Positions 9,610 through 18,930 of a DNA stretch of 64,000 nucleotides are shown one piece after another (positions within the stretch are counted from its first letter, which is position 1; every line of letters begins with the position of its first letter). A model generated the notes under the pieces. It saw only the letters and a program-made list of their open reading frames with translations. It did not search any database and was not told the DNA's origin. The DNA is taken from NCBI RefSeq assembly GCF_014635845.1, contig NZ_BMDP01000001.1, positions 744,001 through 808,000 of the forward strand, in the 5' to 3' direction. This stretch comes from Oxalicibacterium solurbis (lineage in GTDB: Bacteria; Pseudomonadota; Gammaproteobacteria; Burkholderiales; Burkholderiaceae_D). The position numbers were made by a program, and so were the translations under genes.

Positions 9610-10458
9610 TCAGTCGTTCTCCGTCAGTTGCAGCGGCGCCTCCCCGGCTGCTGCTGCCGACTGCAGGGCACGCCATCGGCGCAGCGCTTCCAGGCAGTAG
9701 TGCTGGAACCACAATCCGGTGAACACGAACACCAGCACATAGAGCCAGATCGCGCCGGCCGCCAACACCGGGAAGAAGATCACCGACAATGCGCCGCCCA
9801 GCCACAGCAGCGTCGGCGCCGCACCCATTGCACCGGTGACGATGCCGATCGCCAGCAGCCGCCAGCGATGCGTTTTCAGGATTATCCGGCGTTCCTCCAC
9901 ATCGGCATGATCGGCCAGCGCATCGTAGGCCATCACGCGATAGGTCAGCCAGCCCCACAGCAAGGGCTGCACGACGAAGGTCAGCGGTGGAAACAACGAC
10001 AGCGGCAGCGTGACCAGCCACAGCACGAGAAAGACGACGAAGGAAGACAGCGAAGTCCACAGGCTGCCGGCGAAGGTGCCGCCGCGGCGCAGTTCCAGTT
10101 CACCGTAGCTGCGCCGGCCGACGTGGCGCACGATGACCGGCATCGCCATCGTGCCGACGAACAGCAACGCGGTCAGGATCATCAGCGGCAGCAATACCCA
10201 CATCGCAAGCAGCGGTACCACCACCGCCTTCAACGCGCCCATGCCGACGATCGCCAGCACGCCGCCGGCGACGCTGAAGGCATCGTTCTGCACAAACCAT
10301 TGCTGCAGCCAGTCAATCATCCGCTGGAGGTACAACCACAGCACGAATCCCCAGACCGCAACTGACAGGATGAAAGGCACGACCGTCAGCATCAGCATGC
10401 GCACATGCATCTGCGACAGCAGCGCCTTGCCGAAGGCGTTCAATATCGGGCGTATCAA
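9610..10458 (-). CDS. EI24/CysZ-like inner membrane protein
   Basis: Membrane protein of about 282 residues, related to the EI24/CysZ family (CysZ is a sulfate channel in enterobacteria). I propose a TTG start at 10458 (read as [16 protein letters not shown]) because AAAGGA sits 8 nt upstream; an upstream ATG at 10533 falls in sequence without family character. Hydrophobic segments lie around residues 22-45, 66-110, 150-175 and 205-245. A sulfate role would fit the sulfur genes at the left end, but they are 6 kb away and the family is only loosely conserved, so function is uncertain. Confidence 0.75.
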   Translation of the reverse strand: MIRPILNAFGKALLSQMHVRMLMLTVVPFILSVAVWGFVLWLYLQRMIDWLQQWFVQNDAFSVAGGVLAIVGMGALKAVVVPLLAMWVLLPLMILTALLFVGTMAMPVIVRHVGRRSYGELELRRGGTFAGSLWTSLSSFVVFLVLWLVTLPLSLFPPLTFVVQPLLWGWLTYRVMAYDALADHADVEERRIILKTHRWRLLAIGIVTGAMGAAPTLLWLGGALSVIFFPVLAAGAIWLYVLVFVFTGLWFQHYCLEALRRWRALQSAAAAGEAPLQLTEND

Positions 10459-10635
10459 GCAGAAAATCCTTTCGCAACAATCGCCGCATTTTACCGTGCG
10501 TGCCGATGCGGCGCGGCCGGCCGGACAATGCACGGCGGCAATGCCTTCGGAACCTGGATTCGAACCCGTATTTGGAATCTTTATCGCTGCTACAATCTGC
10601 CGTTTCGGACATCACTTTCATTGAAGGACAAGATC

Positions 10636-10989
10636 ATGACCACCACGACCTCCTCCGGCCTGCAATACGAAGACAAGACCGTCGGCGACGGCGCGGAAGC
10701 GACTGCCGGCAACCACGTCACCGTGCATTACACCGGCTGGCTGCAGAATCCGGACGGCAGCGCCGGCACGAAGTTCGATTCCAGCAAGGATCGCAACGAT
10801 CCGTTCGCCTTCCCGCTGGGTGCAGGCCACGTGATCAAGGGCTGGGACGAAGGCGTGCAGGGCATGAAGGTCGGCGGCACCCGCGTGCTGACGATCCCGG
10901 CATCGCTGGGCTACGGCGCGCGCGGCGCGGGCGGCGTGATTCCGCCGAACGCCACGCTGATCTTCGAAGTAGAATTGCTGGGCGTCTGA
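10636..10989 (+). CDS. FKBP-type peptidyl-prolyl cis-trans isomerase
   Basis: Small single-domain FKBP of 117 residues, cytoplasmic (no signal peptide). The ATG at 10636 is preceded by AAGGACA. The whole protein is one FKBP domain: [42 protein letters not shown] and the C-terminal [24 protein letters not shown], all substrate-pocket segments. It is followed 22 bp later by a strong terminator and is probably a monocistronic folding factor. Confidence 0.94.
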   Translation: MTTTTSSGLQYEDKTVGDGAEATAGNHVTVHYTGWLQNPDGSAGTKFDSSKDRNDPFAFPLGAGHVIKGWDEGVQGMKVGGTRVLTIPASLGYGARGAGGVIPPNATLIFEVELLGV

Positions 10990-11011
10990 TCCGGCTGGCG
11001 GCAAAGCCGAC

Positions 11012-11046
11012 AAAAAAGCCCCGCGTCCTGCGACCGGGGCTTTTTT
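11012..11046 (+). terminator. Rho-independent terminator after the FKBP gene
   Basis: A-run, stem AAGCCCC / GGGGCTT around a 13-nt loop, then a run of six T. It could also act on the facing minus-strand gene only through its A-run. Confidence 0.88.
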
Positions 11047-11117
11047 ATTGTGTAATTAATTAACTCACTGTCACTGCCCTTCCATCTCCACGGCAATGGC
11101 CGATATCGGCCACCGTA

Positions 11118-11402
11118 TCACGAGCGCGCGCCGAATACCTTGTCGAGATTGCGCACGATCTTTTCCTCCAGCGTGGAGGAAAACGCCTTGAACAGGAAAT
11201 CCAGCGTCACATCGATCTGCACCGCACGTTCCTGCAGCACAAGCGTGCCGGCCACGCCGCTGCGGCGAAACGACAGCACATCGCCGCACCATTCGGTCGC
11301 CATCTGGAATTCGTCTGCCATCCGGTCCGCGATCTGTTGCGCCGCTTCCTTCGCTTGCTGCAGCGAAAGCCCGTGTTCGCGCCGAATGCTGATATCCGCC
11401 AT
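11118..11402 (-). CDS. Polyhydroxyalkanoic acid system family protein
   Basis: Small protein of 94 residues from the ATG at 11402. It shows the pattern of the PHA-granule-associated small family: N-terminal ISIRREHGLSLQQAKEAAQQIADRM in two pieces, WCGDVLSFRRSGVAGTLVL, and a C-terminal FLFKAFSSTLEEKIVRNLDKVFG helix. The longer open frame to 11675 has no family character upstream of this ATG. In other bacteria the family is found near PHA genes, but none are near here, so its role in granule biology is an inference from the family name only. Confidence 0.82.
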   Translation of the reverse strand: MADISIRREHGLSLQQAKEAAQQIADRMADEFQMATEWCGDVLSFRRSGVAGTLVLQERAVQIDVTLDFLFKAFSSTLEEKIVRNLDKVFGARS

Positions 11403-11646
11403 GCCCTTCTTCCCGTCGTCAAAAGGACGGAATTCTAGCGCGGAAGCGGTTTCCGGCGGGATTCCCTGCGTTCGTCGTCCGCATTTGCTTATTCCAAATC
11501 CATATAAGCCAGGTTTGTGAGGCCGGCCGATATGCATTAAAATGCAGGGTTTCTGCGGCTGCCAACTGCCCTGCTGCGCCCACTTCCGTTGCGCCCTCTT
11601 GGCCGACAGCCGTCCGCTCCCGACTATTTTCAGAATTAGGACTGGT

Positions 11647-11970
11647 ATGACCCACGTAGTAACCGATTCCTGCATCCTGTGCCGTTATACGGACTGCGTC
11701 GATGTGTGTCCGGTGGATTGCTTCCGCGAAGGCCCGAATTTCCTGGCGATCGATCCGGACGAATGCATCGATTGCGCCGTCTGCGTGGCCGAATGCCCTG
11801 TCAATGCGATCTATGCCGAGGAAGATGTGCCGGCGGATCAGCAACACTTCATCCCGCTGAACGCCGAGCTGTCGCGCGACTGGCCTTCGATCACGAAGAC
11901 CAAGGCTGCGCTGCCGGAAGCGGAAGAATGGAAAGACAAGCAGAACAAGCTGCCGCATCTGGCGCGTTAA
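11647..11970 (+). CDS. fdxA: Ferredoxin FdxA (3Fe-4S/4Fe-4S, Azotobacter type)
   Basis: Small acidic electron carrier of 107 residues. Two cysteine clusters are seen: [17 protein letters not shown] at residues 9-25 and [12 protein letters not shown] at about 40-51, the layout of seven-iron ferredoxins. The C-terminal tail is charged ([18 protein letters not shown]). It is followed by a terminator and then by rnfB, also an iron-sulfur protein. The pair sits with nth, a common betaproteobacterial arrangement. Confidence 0.95.
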   Translation: MTHVVTDSCILCRYTDCVDVCPVDCFREGPNFLAIDPDECIDCAVCVAECPVNAIYAEEDVPADQQHFIPLNAELSRDWPSITKTKAALPEAEEWKDKQNKLPHLAR

Positions 11971-12010
11971 ATTTCGGCACGTTGAATCCACGCTGATCAG
12001 CACTGTACGC

Positions 12011-12044
12011 AACGCCCCGCGAGTTTTTCTCCCGGGGCGTTTTC
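12011..12044 (+). terminator. Rho-independent terminator after fdxA
   Basis: Stem AACGCCCCG / CGGGGCGTT with a loop of about 13 nt, followed by a short T-run (TTTT). It lies 40 bp after the fdxA stop. Confidence 0.8.
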
Positions 12045-12169
12045 ACATCAACGCTTGTCCGACACCTGCTCAACACCTGTCCAACGCCTGCCGGCAACCG
12101 GTTTCGTTTGGCGCGCAAGCCCACCTTGGACGATAATTCGGTTTTCCGCCACAGACATCCCGACTCCCT

Positions 12170-12886
12170 TTGTCTTCCAACGATTCCCGCACGCTTGCCG
12201 ATCAGCTTGAAGATCTGCTGCCGCAGACGCAATGCACGAAATGCGGCTATCCGGCCTGCCGTCCCTATGCGGAAGCGATGGCCGAAGGCCGCGCGGAACA
12301 CAACCAGTGTCCGCCGGGCGGTGTCGAAGGCGTGGAACGGCTGGCGAAAGTGCTGGGCAAACGCGTCATCCCGATCAATCCCGACAACGGCGTCGTGCGT
12401 CCGCGCCCGATCGCGCTGATCGACGAACAGTTGTGCATCGGCTGCACGCTATGCATCCAGGCCTGCCCGGTCGATGCCATCGTCGGCGCCGCCAAGCAGA
12501 TGCACACGATCGTCGCCGAACTGTGTACCGGCTGCGACCTGTGCGTGGCACCCTGCCCGGTCGACTGCATCGCGATGGTCGAAGTCACGCCCGGCAAGAC
12601 CGGCTGGCAGGCATGGTCGCAAGAGCAGGCCGATGCCGCACGTGCGCGCCACGATTTCCGCGCGCTGCGGCTGAAACGCGAGAAGGAAGAAAACGACGCC
12701 CGCCTGGCCGCCAAGGCCGCCGCGAAACTGCAGGCGGTACAGAACGAAGAAGCGCTGACCGAAGAAGAAAAAACGGAGCAGGCGCGCAAGAAAGCCATCA
12801 TCCAGGCCGCGATCGAACGCGCACGGCTGAAGAAGGAACAGGCCGAAAAGGAAAAAGAAGACAAGGAAAAGAAGGACCAGGAATGA
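12170..12886 (+). CDS. rsxB: Electron transport complex subunit RnfB/RsxB (orphan)
   Basis: Iron-sulfur protein of 238 residues. The start appears to be TTG at 12170 (SSNDSRTLADQLEDLLPQTQC follows). The N-terminal part has the Fe-S domain CTKCGYPACRPYAEA, followed by two 4Fe-4S motifs, CIGCTLCIQACPVDAI and CTGCDLCVAPCPVDC. The hydrophobic N-terminal anchor seen in enterobacterial RsxB is absent. The last 80 residues are a Lys/Glu/Ala-rich charged helix, a probable coiled coil. No rnfA, C, D, G or E genes are adjacent. The stop overlaps the nth start (ATGA), so the two are co-translated. Confidence 0.9.
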   Translation: MSSNDSRTLADQLEDLLPQTQCTKCGYPACRPYAEAMAEGRAEHNQCPPGGVEGVERLAKVLGKRVIPINPDNGVVRPRPIALIDEQLCIGCTLCIQACPVDAIVGAAKQMHTIVAELCTGCDLCVAPCPVDCIAMVEVTPGKTGWQAWSQEQADAARARHDFRALRLKREKEENDARLAAKAAAKLQAVQNEEALTEEEKTEQARKKAIIQAAIERARLKKEQAEKEKEDKEKKDQE

Positions 12887-13533
12887 ACGCGCAGAAGCGA
12901 CGCGAAATCTTCGAGCGGCTGCGCGCCGCCAATGCCCATCCCACCACCGAACTCGAATACACGACGCCGTTCGAACTGCTGATCGCCGTGCTGCTGTCGG
13001 CGCAGGCGACCGACGTCTCGGTCAACAAGGCCACACGCCGCCTGTATCCGGTCGCCAATACGCCGAAGAAATTGCTGAAGCTGGGCGTCGAAGGACTGGA
13101 ACCCTACATCCAGACCATCGGCCTGTATCGCACCAAGGCGAAGAACGTCATTGCTACTTGCCAGCTCCTGCTGGAACGCCACAACGGCGAAGTGCCGCGC
13201 ACGCGCGAGGAACTGGAAGCGCTGCCGGGCGTCGGCCGCAAGACGGCCAACGTCGTGCTGAACACCGCCTTCGGCGAACCAACGATCGCCGTCGACACGC
13301 ACATCTTCCGTGTCTCCAACCGCACCGGCATCGCACCGGGCAAGAACGTCGAGATCGTCGAGCAGAAGCTGATGAAGTTCGTAACCGACGAGTTCAAGCA
13401 GGATGCGCATCACTGGCTGATCCTGCACGGCCGCTACACCTGCATCGCACGCGCACCAAAGTGCTGGAACTGCCTGATCGCCGACCTGTGCGAATACAAG
13501 GCGAAGACACCGCTACCGGCCAAGGCCGTCTGA
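12883..13533 (+). CDS. nth: Endonuclease III
   Basis: DNA glycosylase/AP lyase that removes oxidised pyrimidines, 216 residues. It has the helix-hairpin-helix LPGVGRKTANVVLN with the catalytic Lys of the GRKTA motif and the catalytic Asp in VDTHIFRVSNR. The C-terminal 4Fe-4S cluster cysteines are in the pattern C-x6-C-x2-C-x5-C (CIARAPKCWNCLIADLC). The ATG at 12883 overlaps the rnfB stop by the ATGA arrangement. Its Fe-S cluster gives a loose reason for linkage with rnfB. Confidence 0.96.
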   Translation: MNAQKRREIFERLRAANAHPTTELEYTTPFELLIAVLLSAQATDVSVNKATRRLYPVANTPKKLLKLGVEGLEPYIQTIGLYRTKAKNVIATCQLLLERHNGEVPRTREELEALPGVGRKTANVVLNTAFGEPTIAVDTHIFRVSNRTGIAPGKNVEIVEQKLMKFVTDEFKQDAHHWLILHGRYTCIARAPKCWNCLIADLCEYKAKTPLPAKAV

Positions 13534-13542
13534 TCTTTCTGC

Positions 13543-14127
13543 TTACAGCACGAGCGCGCAGGAAGCCTCGAACGTCAGGCGCGGCAGACGCGGCTTGATC
13601 TTGTCGTGATCGCCATAGCCGATGCTGCAAATGAAATTGGCTTTCACCTGCGTGCCGACGAAGAATTCGGCGTTGACCTTTTCCGCATCGAAGCCCGACA
13701 TCGGTCCGCAATCAAGGCCGACGGCGCGCGCGGCCAGAATGAAGTAGCCGCCCTGCAGCGACGAATTGCGGAAGGCAGTTTCCTCCGCCAGCTTGGGATT
13801 GGCTTCCATCATGCCCTGTACATCTGCATGCGGATACAGTTGCGGCATCTTGCGTCCGAACGCCATGTCCATGCCGACGATCGCAGTGATCGGCGCCGAC
13901 CTCACCTTCTCCACATTGCCCGGTGACACGCAGGCCGCCAACCTGGCCTTGGCCTGATCCGACTTGATGAAAGCGATGCGAATCGGCGAACAGTTGAACG
14001 CGGTCGGGCACCACTTCATCAGCTCGTAGATTTCGCGCAACTGGCCGTTGGTCACCGGCTTGTCCAGCCATGCATGGTTGGTATGTGCGTGAGTAAAGAG
14101 GGTTTCGATCGCTTCCTGATTCAACAT
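13543..14127 (-). CDS. Nitroreductase family protein, RutE/HadB-like (malonic semialdehyde reductase type)
   Basis: FMN-dependent oxidoreductase of 194 residues. It shows the RutE subfamily features: N-terminal LFTHAHTNHAWLDKPV, the WCPTAFNCSPIRIAFI flavin-binding region and FRNSSLQGGYFILAARAVGLDCGPMSGFD in the middle. RutE reduces malonic semialdehyde in the Rut pyrimidine pathway. No other rut genes are here, so a general detoxifying reductase role is equally possible. It is convergent with nth; the two stop codons are only about 9 bp apart with no terminator between. Confidence 0.86.
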   Translation of the reverse strand: MLNQEAIETLFTHAHTNHAWLDKPVTNGQLREIYELMKWCPTAFNCSPIRIAFIKSDQAKARLAACVSPGNVEKVRSAPITAIVGMDMAFGRKMPQLYPHADVQGMMEANPKLAEETAFRNSSLQGGYFILAARAVGLDCGPMSGFDAEKVNAEFFVGTQVKANFICSIGYGDHDKIKPRLPRLTFEASCALVL

Positions 14128-14282
14128 GGCGTGTCCATTCTGTTCTGTTTCTCGGGGCGGCCCGCATGCGAAGCCGCATACAGTGCCGAATAAAGGCAGC
14201 TATGGTAGCGGAAAGCGGCCATGCGGGCAGCCGGCAAGCCACGTACAATACCGGATTGTCCCTATCGAACACCCCGTCTCCG

Positions 14283-14705
14283 ATGTTTACCCCGTCACAA
14301 CACGACGTTCGCCGATTCTTCTGCGAGACCTTCCGCAAGCAGCAGGCCAATGAAATCCTGACACCGCTGGAAGCGATCGCGCGCGACTGGATCGTCCAGC
14401 ATCCCGAATACGCCGATGCGCTGAAGGATGTGGAAGCGGCGCTAGCGGCCGACTATTCGGTGGAGTCGGGACAGAGCAATCCTTTCCTGCACCTGTCGAT
14501 GCACCTGTCGATCGCCGAGCAGATCTCGATCGACCAGCCGCCCGGCATCCGCGCTGCCTACCAGATGCTGGCGCAGCGCATCGGCGAGCACGATGCGCAT
14601 CACCAAGTAATGGAATGCCTGGGCGAAATGATCTGGGCATCGCAGCGCAGCGGCCTGCCGCCGGATGGTGCAGCCTACATCGAATGCATCAGGAAGCGTT
14701 GCTGA
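14283..14705 (+). CDS. DUF1841 family protein
   Basis: Soluble protein of 140 residues from the ATG at 14283. The N-terminus MFTPSQHDVRRFFCETFRK and the central NPFLHLSMHLSIAEQISIDQPPGIR match the conserved betaproteobacterial DUF1841 family. The C-terminal part has GEHDAHHQVMECLGEMIW, a His-rich helix that could bind metal. No function is known to me for the family. It ends at a bidirectional terminator shared with the cytochrome genes. Confidence 0.85.
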   Translation: MFTPSQHDVRRFFCETFRKQQANEILTPLEAIARDWIVQHPEYADALKDVEAALAADYSVESGQSNPFLHLSMHLSIAEQISIDQPPGIRAAYQMLAQRIGEHDAHHQVMECLGEMIWASQRSGLPPDGAAYIECIRKRC

Positions 14706-14725
14706 TCGTCTGCGTCACAAACAAT

Positions 14726-14757
14726 AAAAAAGCCACGGTTTGATCCGTGGCTTTTTT
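14726..14757 (+). terminator. Rho-independent terminator, bidirectional
   Basis: A-run, stem AAGCCACGG / CCGTGGCTT with a 6-nt loop, T-run. It lies between the DUF1841 gene (+) and the cytochrome c pair (-). Confidence 0.9.
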
Positions 14758-14785
14758 ATTTGAATGGCACCGTATTGGCATCGAA

Positions 14786-15139
14786 TTATTTGCGAATGAC
14801 CAGCGTTCCCGGCAGGCTGTGCAGATAGGCAGCGATGTTCTTGATGTCCTGGTCGGACAACTGTTTTGCCAGCGGTCCCATGATCGGATTGCTGCGGCTG
14901 TTGGGGCCGCCCGCGCCGCGACGATAGGCGATCAGCGCATGTTCCAGATAATCCTTGTGCTGGCCGGCCAGCTTCGGATAGGCGGGATCGATCGGCGAGT
15001 TGTAATCGGCACCATGGCAGGACGCGCAGTTGAACTTGGTGACGGCGGCCTTGCCCGCTTCGATGCGGTCGTTGGCCGATGCGTGGAACGAAACCGTGGC
15101 CGACAGCAGCAAGACGGCCGATGCGATGAGTTTCTTCAT
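14786..15139 (-). CDS. Periplasmic cytochrome c (class I, c4/c553-like)
   Basis: Single-haem cytochrome of 117 residues. A signal peptide covers residues 1-22 (MKKLIASAVLLLSATVSFHASA). The haem-binding motif is CASCH at residues 39-43, and the methionine ligand is likely in NPIMGPLAKQLSDQDIKNIAAYL near residues 86-90. It follows another small cytochrome c on the same strand 12 bp upstream, so the two form a tandem pair, probably from an old duplication. They are likely soluble electron carriers to a terminal oxidase. Confidence 0.92.
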   Translation of the reverse strand: MKKLIASAVLLLSATVSFHASANDRIEAGKAAVTKFNCASCHGADYNSPIDPAYPKLAGQHKDYLEHALIAYRRGAGGPNSRSNPIMGPLAKQLSDQDIKNIAAYLHSLPGTLVIRK

Positions 15140-15151
15140 GATGGCCTCCCC

Positions 15152-15472
15152 TTATTTTTGCTGTGCGTAGTAGGCCGCCACATCGGCGATGTCCTGATCG
15201 GACATGCTGGCTGCAATGCCGTGCATGGTCGGATGATTGCGGTCGCCCTTCTTGTAGGCGTGCAGCGCGGCAATGATGTATTTCTCTGATTGGCCGCCCA
15301 GCATGGGGACTTGATAGACCTCAGGGAACGATGTCTTGTAACCGGAAATGCCATGGCATCCGATACACATCGCAACCTTGTTGGCTGCCGCCTTGGCATC
15401 GCCGACGATTTCTGCCGAGACGGCAACGTTGGCCACACCCGCAAGCACGAGGAGTGCAAAGAGTTTTTTCAT
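15152..15472 (-). CDS. Periplasmic cytochrome c (class I, c553-like)
   Basis: Single-haem cytochrome of 106 residues with a signal peptide (MKKLFALLVLAGVANVAVSA). The haem motif is CIGCH at residues 37-41; a methionine ligand is likely in HPTMHGIAASMSDQDIADVAAYYA. It is the upstream member of a pair with the next cytochrome gene (12 bp gap), so they should be co-transcribed. The 176 bp upstream, before the Gcr stop, contain no gene and should hold the pair's promoter. Confidence 0.92.
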   Translation of the reverse strand: MKKLFALLVLAGVANVAVSAEIVGDAKAAANKVAMCIGCHGISGYKTSFPEVYQVPMLGGQSEKYIIAALHAYKKGDRNHPTMHGIAASMSDQDIADVAAYYAQQK

Positions 15473-15648
15473 GATGTCTGTGGAAGATTAATACGAATCC
15501 CGCTGACGGGACGCCGCATGAGACAGCTTTTGTTACGTAAAAATATTGCCAAGCCACACCAAAAACCGCTCGATTCTAACTGAAGACCGGACGCGCGTCA
15601 CGTTGAAATTTTCCGCCACATCGTCCGCCTGCTGATGGCAATTTGCCG

Positions 15649-17820
15649 TTATCTTCCCTCTTCTTCCCGTTCCTCTTTCTTTTCCCGCACGGATTCCGCT
15701 TCTTCCATTTGCGATTGTTCGACCATCTGCTCGTCCATTTCCTGTTGCAATGCCGCTTCTTCGTTACGCACCGTGACCGGCCAGAAGAAGGCCGCCGGCG
15801 CCAGCACGAAACGGCGCAGCACCGCACGGAACACCATGCGGCGGCGGCCTCGCGGCACATCGCGTGCGCGCAGCGACAGCACCAGCGCACAGCCGAAAGC
15901 CGTCGCCACGTTCAACAGGCCCGTTACAAGAACACCGGCGCAGGCCAGCCAGAATTGCGGCGTCGAGAATACGTCCCAGCCGAGACTGCCGGCCGCTGCC
16001 GTCAGTGTTGCAGCCGACAACGTCACCTGCCGTACGGCCAGCGGCACGCCAAAGAAATCCGCGATCACCGGCGTCATGCCGAGCAGCACGGCCAATGCCA
16101 GATTGCCGGCGATGGCGGCGATGTTGCGCTCCAGCCAGGCCGCCAGTCGCTGTGCCCGGTTGGCGCCCAACGCATGCACCAGCCGGCGATGATGCGCCAG
16201 TCCCAGCTTCAGCCCGCGCAGGGTGAACCAGTTGTCGGCAAAACCGGCCGCCAGGCTCGCCAGCCACAGCAGCACGCCGGTAGCGATCGCGAACAGCGGC
16301 GTAAAACCGACCAGCGACAGGCTGTGCAGCACGACTTCGGCCTTGGCCGGCATGATCAACGGACGATGGAAGACAGGCAGCACCACGGTACACAACACGG
16401 CCATCACCGGCACCACCGTCAGCAGGTTGCCGAAGATCGCCGCCGCTTGCGCACGCAGGATCGCGGTCGCGCGCAACAACAGCGCGCGCAATCCTTCCGG
16501 CGTATCGAGCGCAGCGGTTTCCGCCGCCAGCGCCGGTGCCGTCACTGCCGGCTGCCGCGTCGCCAGCACACCGCCGATTGCCGAAATGCACAGGAAGCCT
16601 GCCGCGAAGACGACCGACTGGAACAATCCCGAAAAGAATTTCGCAAGACCGATGGTATCGATGCCGAGTTTCGCCAGCGCTATAAAACCCGCCACGCATC
16701 CGCCCAGCAGCGCGGCCCTCCACACCATCTTGTATTCGATGCGATTGCGTGCGATGTAGAGCTCGCCGTGATCGGCATTACGCTCGACCATCTTGCGCGC
16801 CAGCAGCGCAAAACTGCGGCTCAGCAATTCGCGTACCGACGAACGATGATGATTGGCGACGATCAGATCGGCCAGCACCGCCTGCACTTGCCCCGAGCCA
16901 TGCTCGGCCTGTGCGCTGCGCAGATCCAGCAGGCGAGCGATGCGTGCCAGTTGCGCGCGCATGCGTTCGACGTGATAGACGAGGCTGACGGAGACGCCGT
17001 GTTCATCCAGATGCGCATAGATCTTGTCGGTTTGCGCCTGGCACACTGCAACCAGCATGCGCACACTGCGCAGCGCCGATGCATCGTGCGTCTTGATCAT
17101 CAGGCAGACTTCCAGTTCGCGGCGCAACGCCATGAACGGCGTCGCCAGCAACGGCATGCGCGGTTCCAGCCGCTGGCGAAAAGCGGGGCTGATACCGACC
17201 GAAATCACCATCGTCACCAGATACAGCATCGCTTCATCGATCTGCTGGCGATAGCCGTGTGCGATGCCATCGTCGCCACCCAGTTTCCACAGGCGCAACA
17301 GCGTCCTGTCGTCCAGCGACATCAGCCAGGCCGCATCGGATTCGTCGGGGAACATTGCAGTGAACAGCGCGGACAGATCCTGCTGGCCGACCGGGCGCGG
17401 CAGCACCAGCTTGGCGATGCGTTCGGATAATTCCGAAAAGAACGCCGATTCGCGCGGCATGCCAGTGGCGGAAAACAGTTCATGCCCGGTTGCTTCGCGC
17501 AATGTCTTGCGCAGCGTCGCCTGCACGTTCTGCCGCACGTCGCGATTCGCATCCAGCCAGTCGAGCAGGAAACGGATGCGTTGATGCTTGACGCGCCGCC
17601 ACTTGTCGTCGCCCAGCAGCGATACCTTGGGTTCGCGGCGCACCCATTCGGCCAGATCGATCATCCAGTTTGCACGCACATGCCAGTGTGCATTCGGATC
17701 GGCACGGCGCATCAGCGATTCGATCTGCGGCAGATAGCGCGCGTGATCGGTGTGATGCCGCAACGCACCGCGACGGAACCTGCGCCAGATCGCGCAGATT
17801 CGTGAAAAGGAAAGCTTCAT
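15649..17820 (-). CDS. Gcr-type site-specific recombinase family membrane protein
   Basis: Large protein of 723 residues from the ATG at 17820. The N-terminal half is soluble and helical, starting with MKLSFSRICAIWRRFRRG. From about residue 370 on there are several long hydrophobic segments (for example ALLGGCVAGFIALAKLG and VVFAAGFLCISAIGGVLATRQ). The C-terminus is a Glu/Arg/Lys-rich tail. It matches the betaproteobacterial family named site-specific recombinase after gonococcal Gcr (COG4389). I see no tyrosine or serine recombinase motif, and the multi-pass membrane character argues against a true recombinase; the name is probably a historical misannotation. Confidence 0.8.
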   Translation of the reverse strand: MKLSFSRICAIWRRFRRGALRHHTDHARYLPQIESLMRRADPNAHWHVRANWMIDLAEWVRREPKVSLLGDDKWRRVKHQRIRFLLDWLDANRDVRQNVQATLRKTLREATGHELFSATGMPRESAFFSELSERIAKLVLPRPVGQQDLSALFTAMFPDESDAAWLMSLDDRTLLRLWKLGGDDGIAHGYRQQIDEAMLYLVTMVISVGISPAFRQRLEPRMPLLATPFMALRRELEVCLMIKTHDASALRSVRMLVAVCQAQTDKIYAHLDEHGVSVSLVYHVERMRAQLARIARLLDLRSAQAEHGSGQVQAVLADLIVANHHRSSVRELLSRSFALLARKMVERNADHGELYIARNRIEYKMVWRAALLGGCVAGFIALAKLGIDTIGLAKFFSGLFQSVVFAAGFLCISAIGGVLATRQPAVTAPALAAETAALDTPEGLRALLLRATAILRAQAAAIFGNLLTVVPVMAVLCTVVLPVFHRPLIMPAKAEVVLHSLSLVGFTPLFAIATGVLLWLASLAAGFADNWFTLRGLKLGLAHHRRLVHALGANRAQRLAAWLERNIAAIAGNLALAVLLGMTPVIADFFGVPLAVRQVTLSAATLTAAAGSLGWDVFSTPQFWLACAGVLVTGLLNVATAFGCALVLSLRARDVPRGRRRMVFRAVLRRFVLAPAAFFWPVTVRNEEAALQQEMDEQMVEQSQMEEAESVREKKEEREEEGR

Positions 17821-18057
17821 TGTATTTCTTGTAATAAGAAGGATTTTTGAACAGCGGCAATAGTAACGGCAAGGGTGCAGCAGCGGCACAGCAACAACAC
17901 GAAAACGATGCGGCAACGATGTGCAACGACACAAAAATAACACCGCGATGGCACTGCAATGACACGATGCGGCAACACCGAAGATCGCTGCGGCTTTACG
18001 CCCGGCCCGCAAGGCGTTTCGCTTATACTCCGGTTTCTTTTCTTTCCAGTGACACGC

Positions 18058-18912
18058 ATGCGACAAGCAACACGTTTCGAAGGTTCCCGCAATTACGTCG
18101 CCACCGGCGATCTGAAACTGGCCGTCAACGCCGCGCTGCAATTGCAGCGCCCGCTGCTGATCAAGGGCGAGCCCGGCACCGGCAAGACAATGCTGGCCGA
18201 GGAAGTTGCCGAGGCGCTCGGCATGCCATTATTGCAATGGCACATCAAGTCGACCACGAAGGCACAGCAGGGATTGTACGAATACGACGCGGTATCGCGC
18301 CTGCGCGATTCGCAACTCGGCGACGAGCGCGTCAAGAACATCGACAACTACATCGTCAAGGGCGTGCTGTGGCAGGCCTTCACCGCCGAACAGCAGGTCG
18401 TGCTGCTGATCGACGAGATCGACAAGGCCGACATCGAATTCCCGAACGACCTGCTGCGCGAACTGGACCGCATGGAATTCCACGTCTACGAAACGCGCGA
18501 GATGGTAAAGGCCAAGCATCGTCCGCTGGTCATCATCACATCGAACAACGAAAAGGAATTGCCGGACGCCTTCCTGCGCCGCTGCTTCTTCCATTACATC
18601 CGTTTTCCCGATCGCGAGACGATGCAGCAGATCGTCGCCGTGCATTTCCCTAATCTGAAACAGGAACTGCTGGCGAAAGCGCTGGAAGTGTTCTATCAAC
18701 TGCGCGAGGTCGGCGGCCTGAAGAAAAAGCCGTCTACATCCGAACTGCTGGACTGGATGAAGCTGCTGCTGGCCGAAGACATTCCGCCGGAAGCGCTGCA
18801 CAGCGGCGATGCGCGCGTATCGATTCCTCCGTTGCACGGCGCACTGTTGAAGAACGAACAGGACATCGCACTGTTCGAACGGCTGGTCTACATGTCGCGT
18901 ACCAATCGCTAG
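18058..18912 (+). CDS. MoxR-family AAA ATPase
   Basis: AAA+ ATPase of 284 residues, cytoplasmic. Walker A is GEPGTGKTML (residues about 37-46), Walker B is VVLLIDEIDKAD, with sensor 1 in PLVIITSNNEKELPDAFLRRC and an arginine finger in the last part of it. It belongs to the CoxD/MoxR type that works with a VWA-domain partner. The next gene is that partner: the stop is followed after 18 bp by a GTG start. Such pairs are thought to act as chaperones for metal-enzyme maturation or other complexes; the client here is unknown. Confidence 0.92.
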   Translation: MRQATRFEGSRNYVATGDLKLAVNAALQLQRPLLIKGEPGTGKTMLAEEVAEALGMPLLQWHIKSTTKAQQGLYEYDAVSRLRDSQLGDERVKNIDNYIVKGVLWQAFTAEQQVVLLIDEIDKADIEFPNDLLRELDRMEFHVYETREMVKAKHRPLVIITSNNEKELPDAFLRRCFFHYIRFPDRETMQQIVAVHFPNLKQELLAKALEVFYQLREVGGLKKKPSTSELLDWMKLLLAEDIPPEALHSGDARVSIPPLHGALLKNEQDIALFERLVYMSRTNR

Positions 18913-18930
18913 GCGCTTTCAGGCTTCACC

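Noticed and set aside
15643-17430. 595-codon plus-strand frame opposite the Gcr-type gene
   Set aside because: Composition is dominated by Arg, Gln and His, with no family motif; shadow frame.
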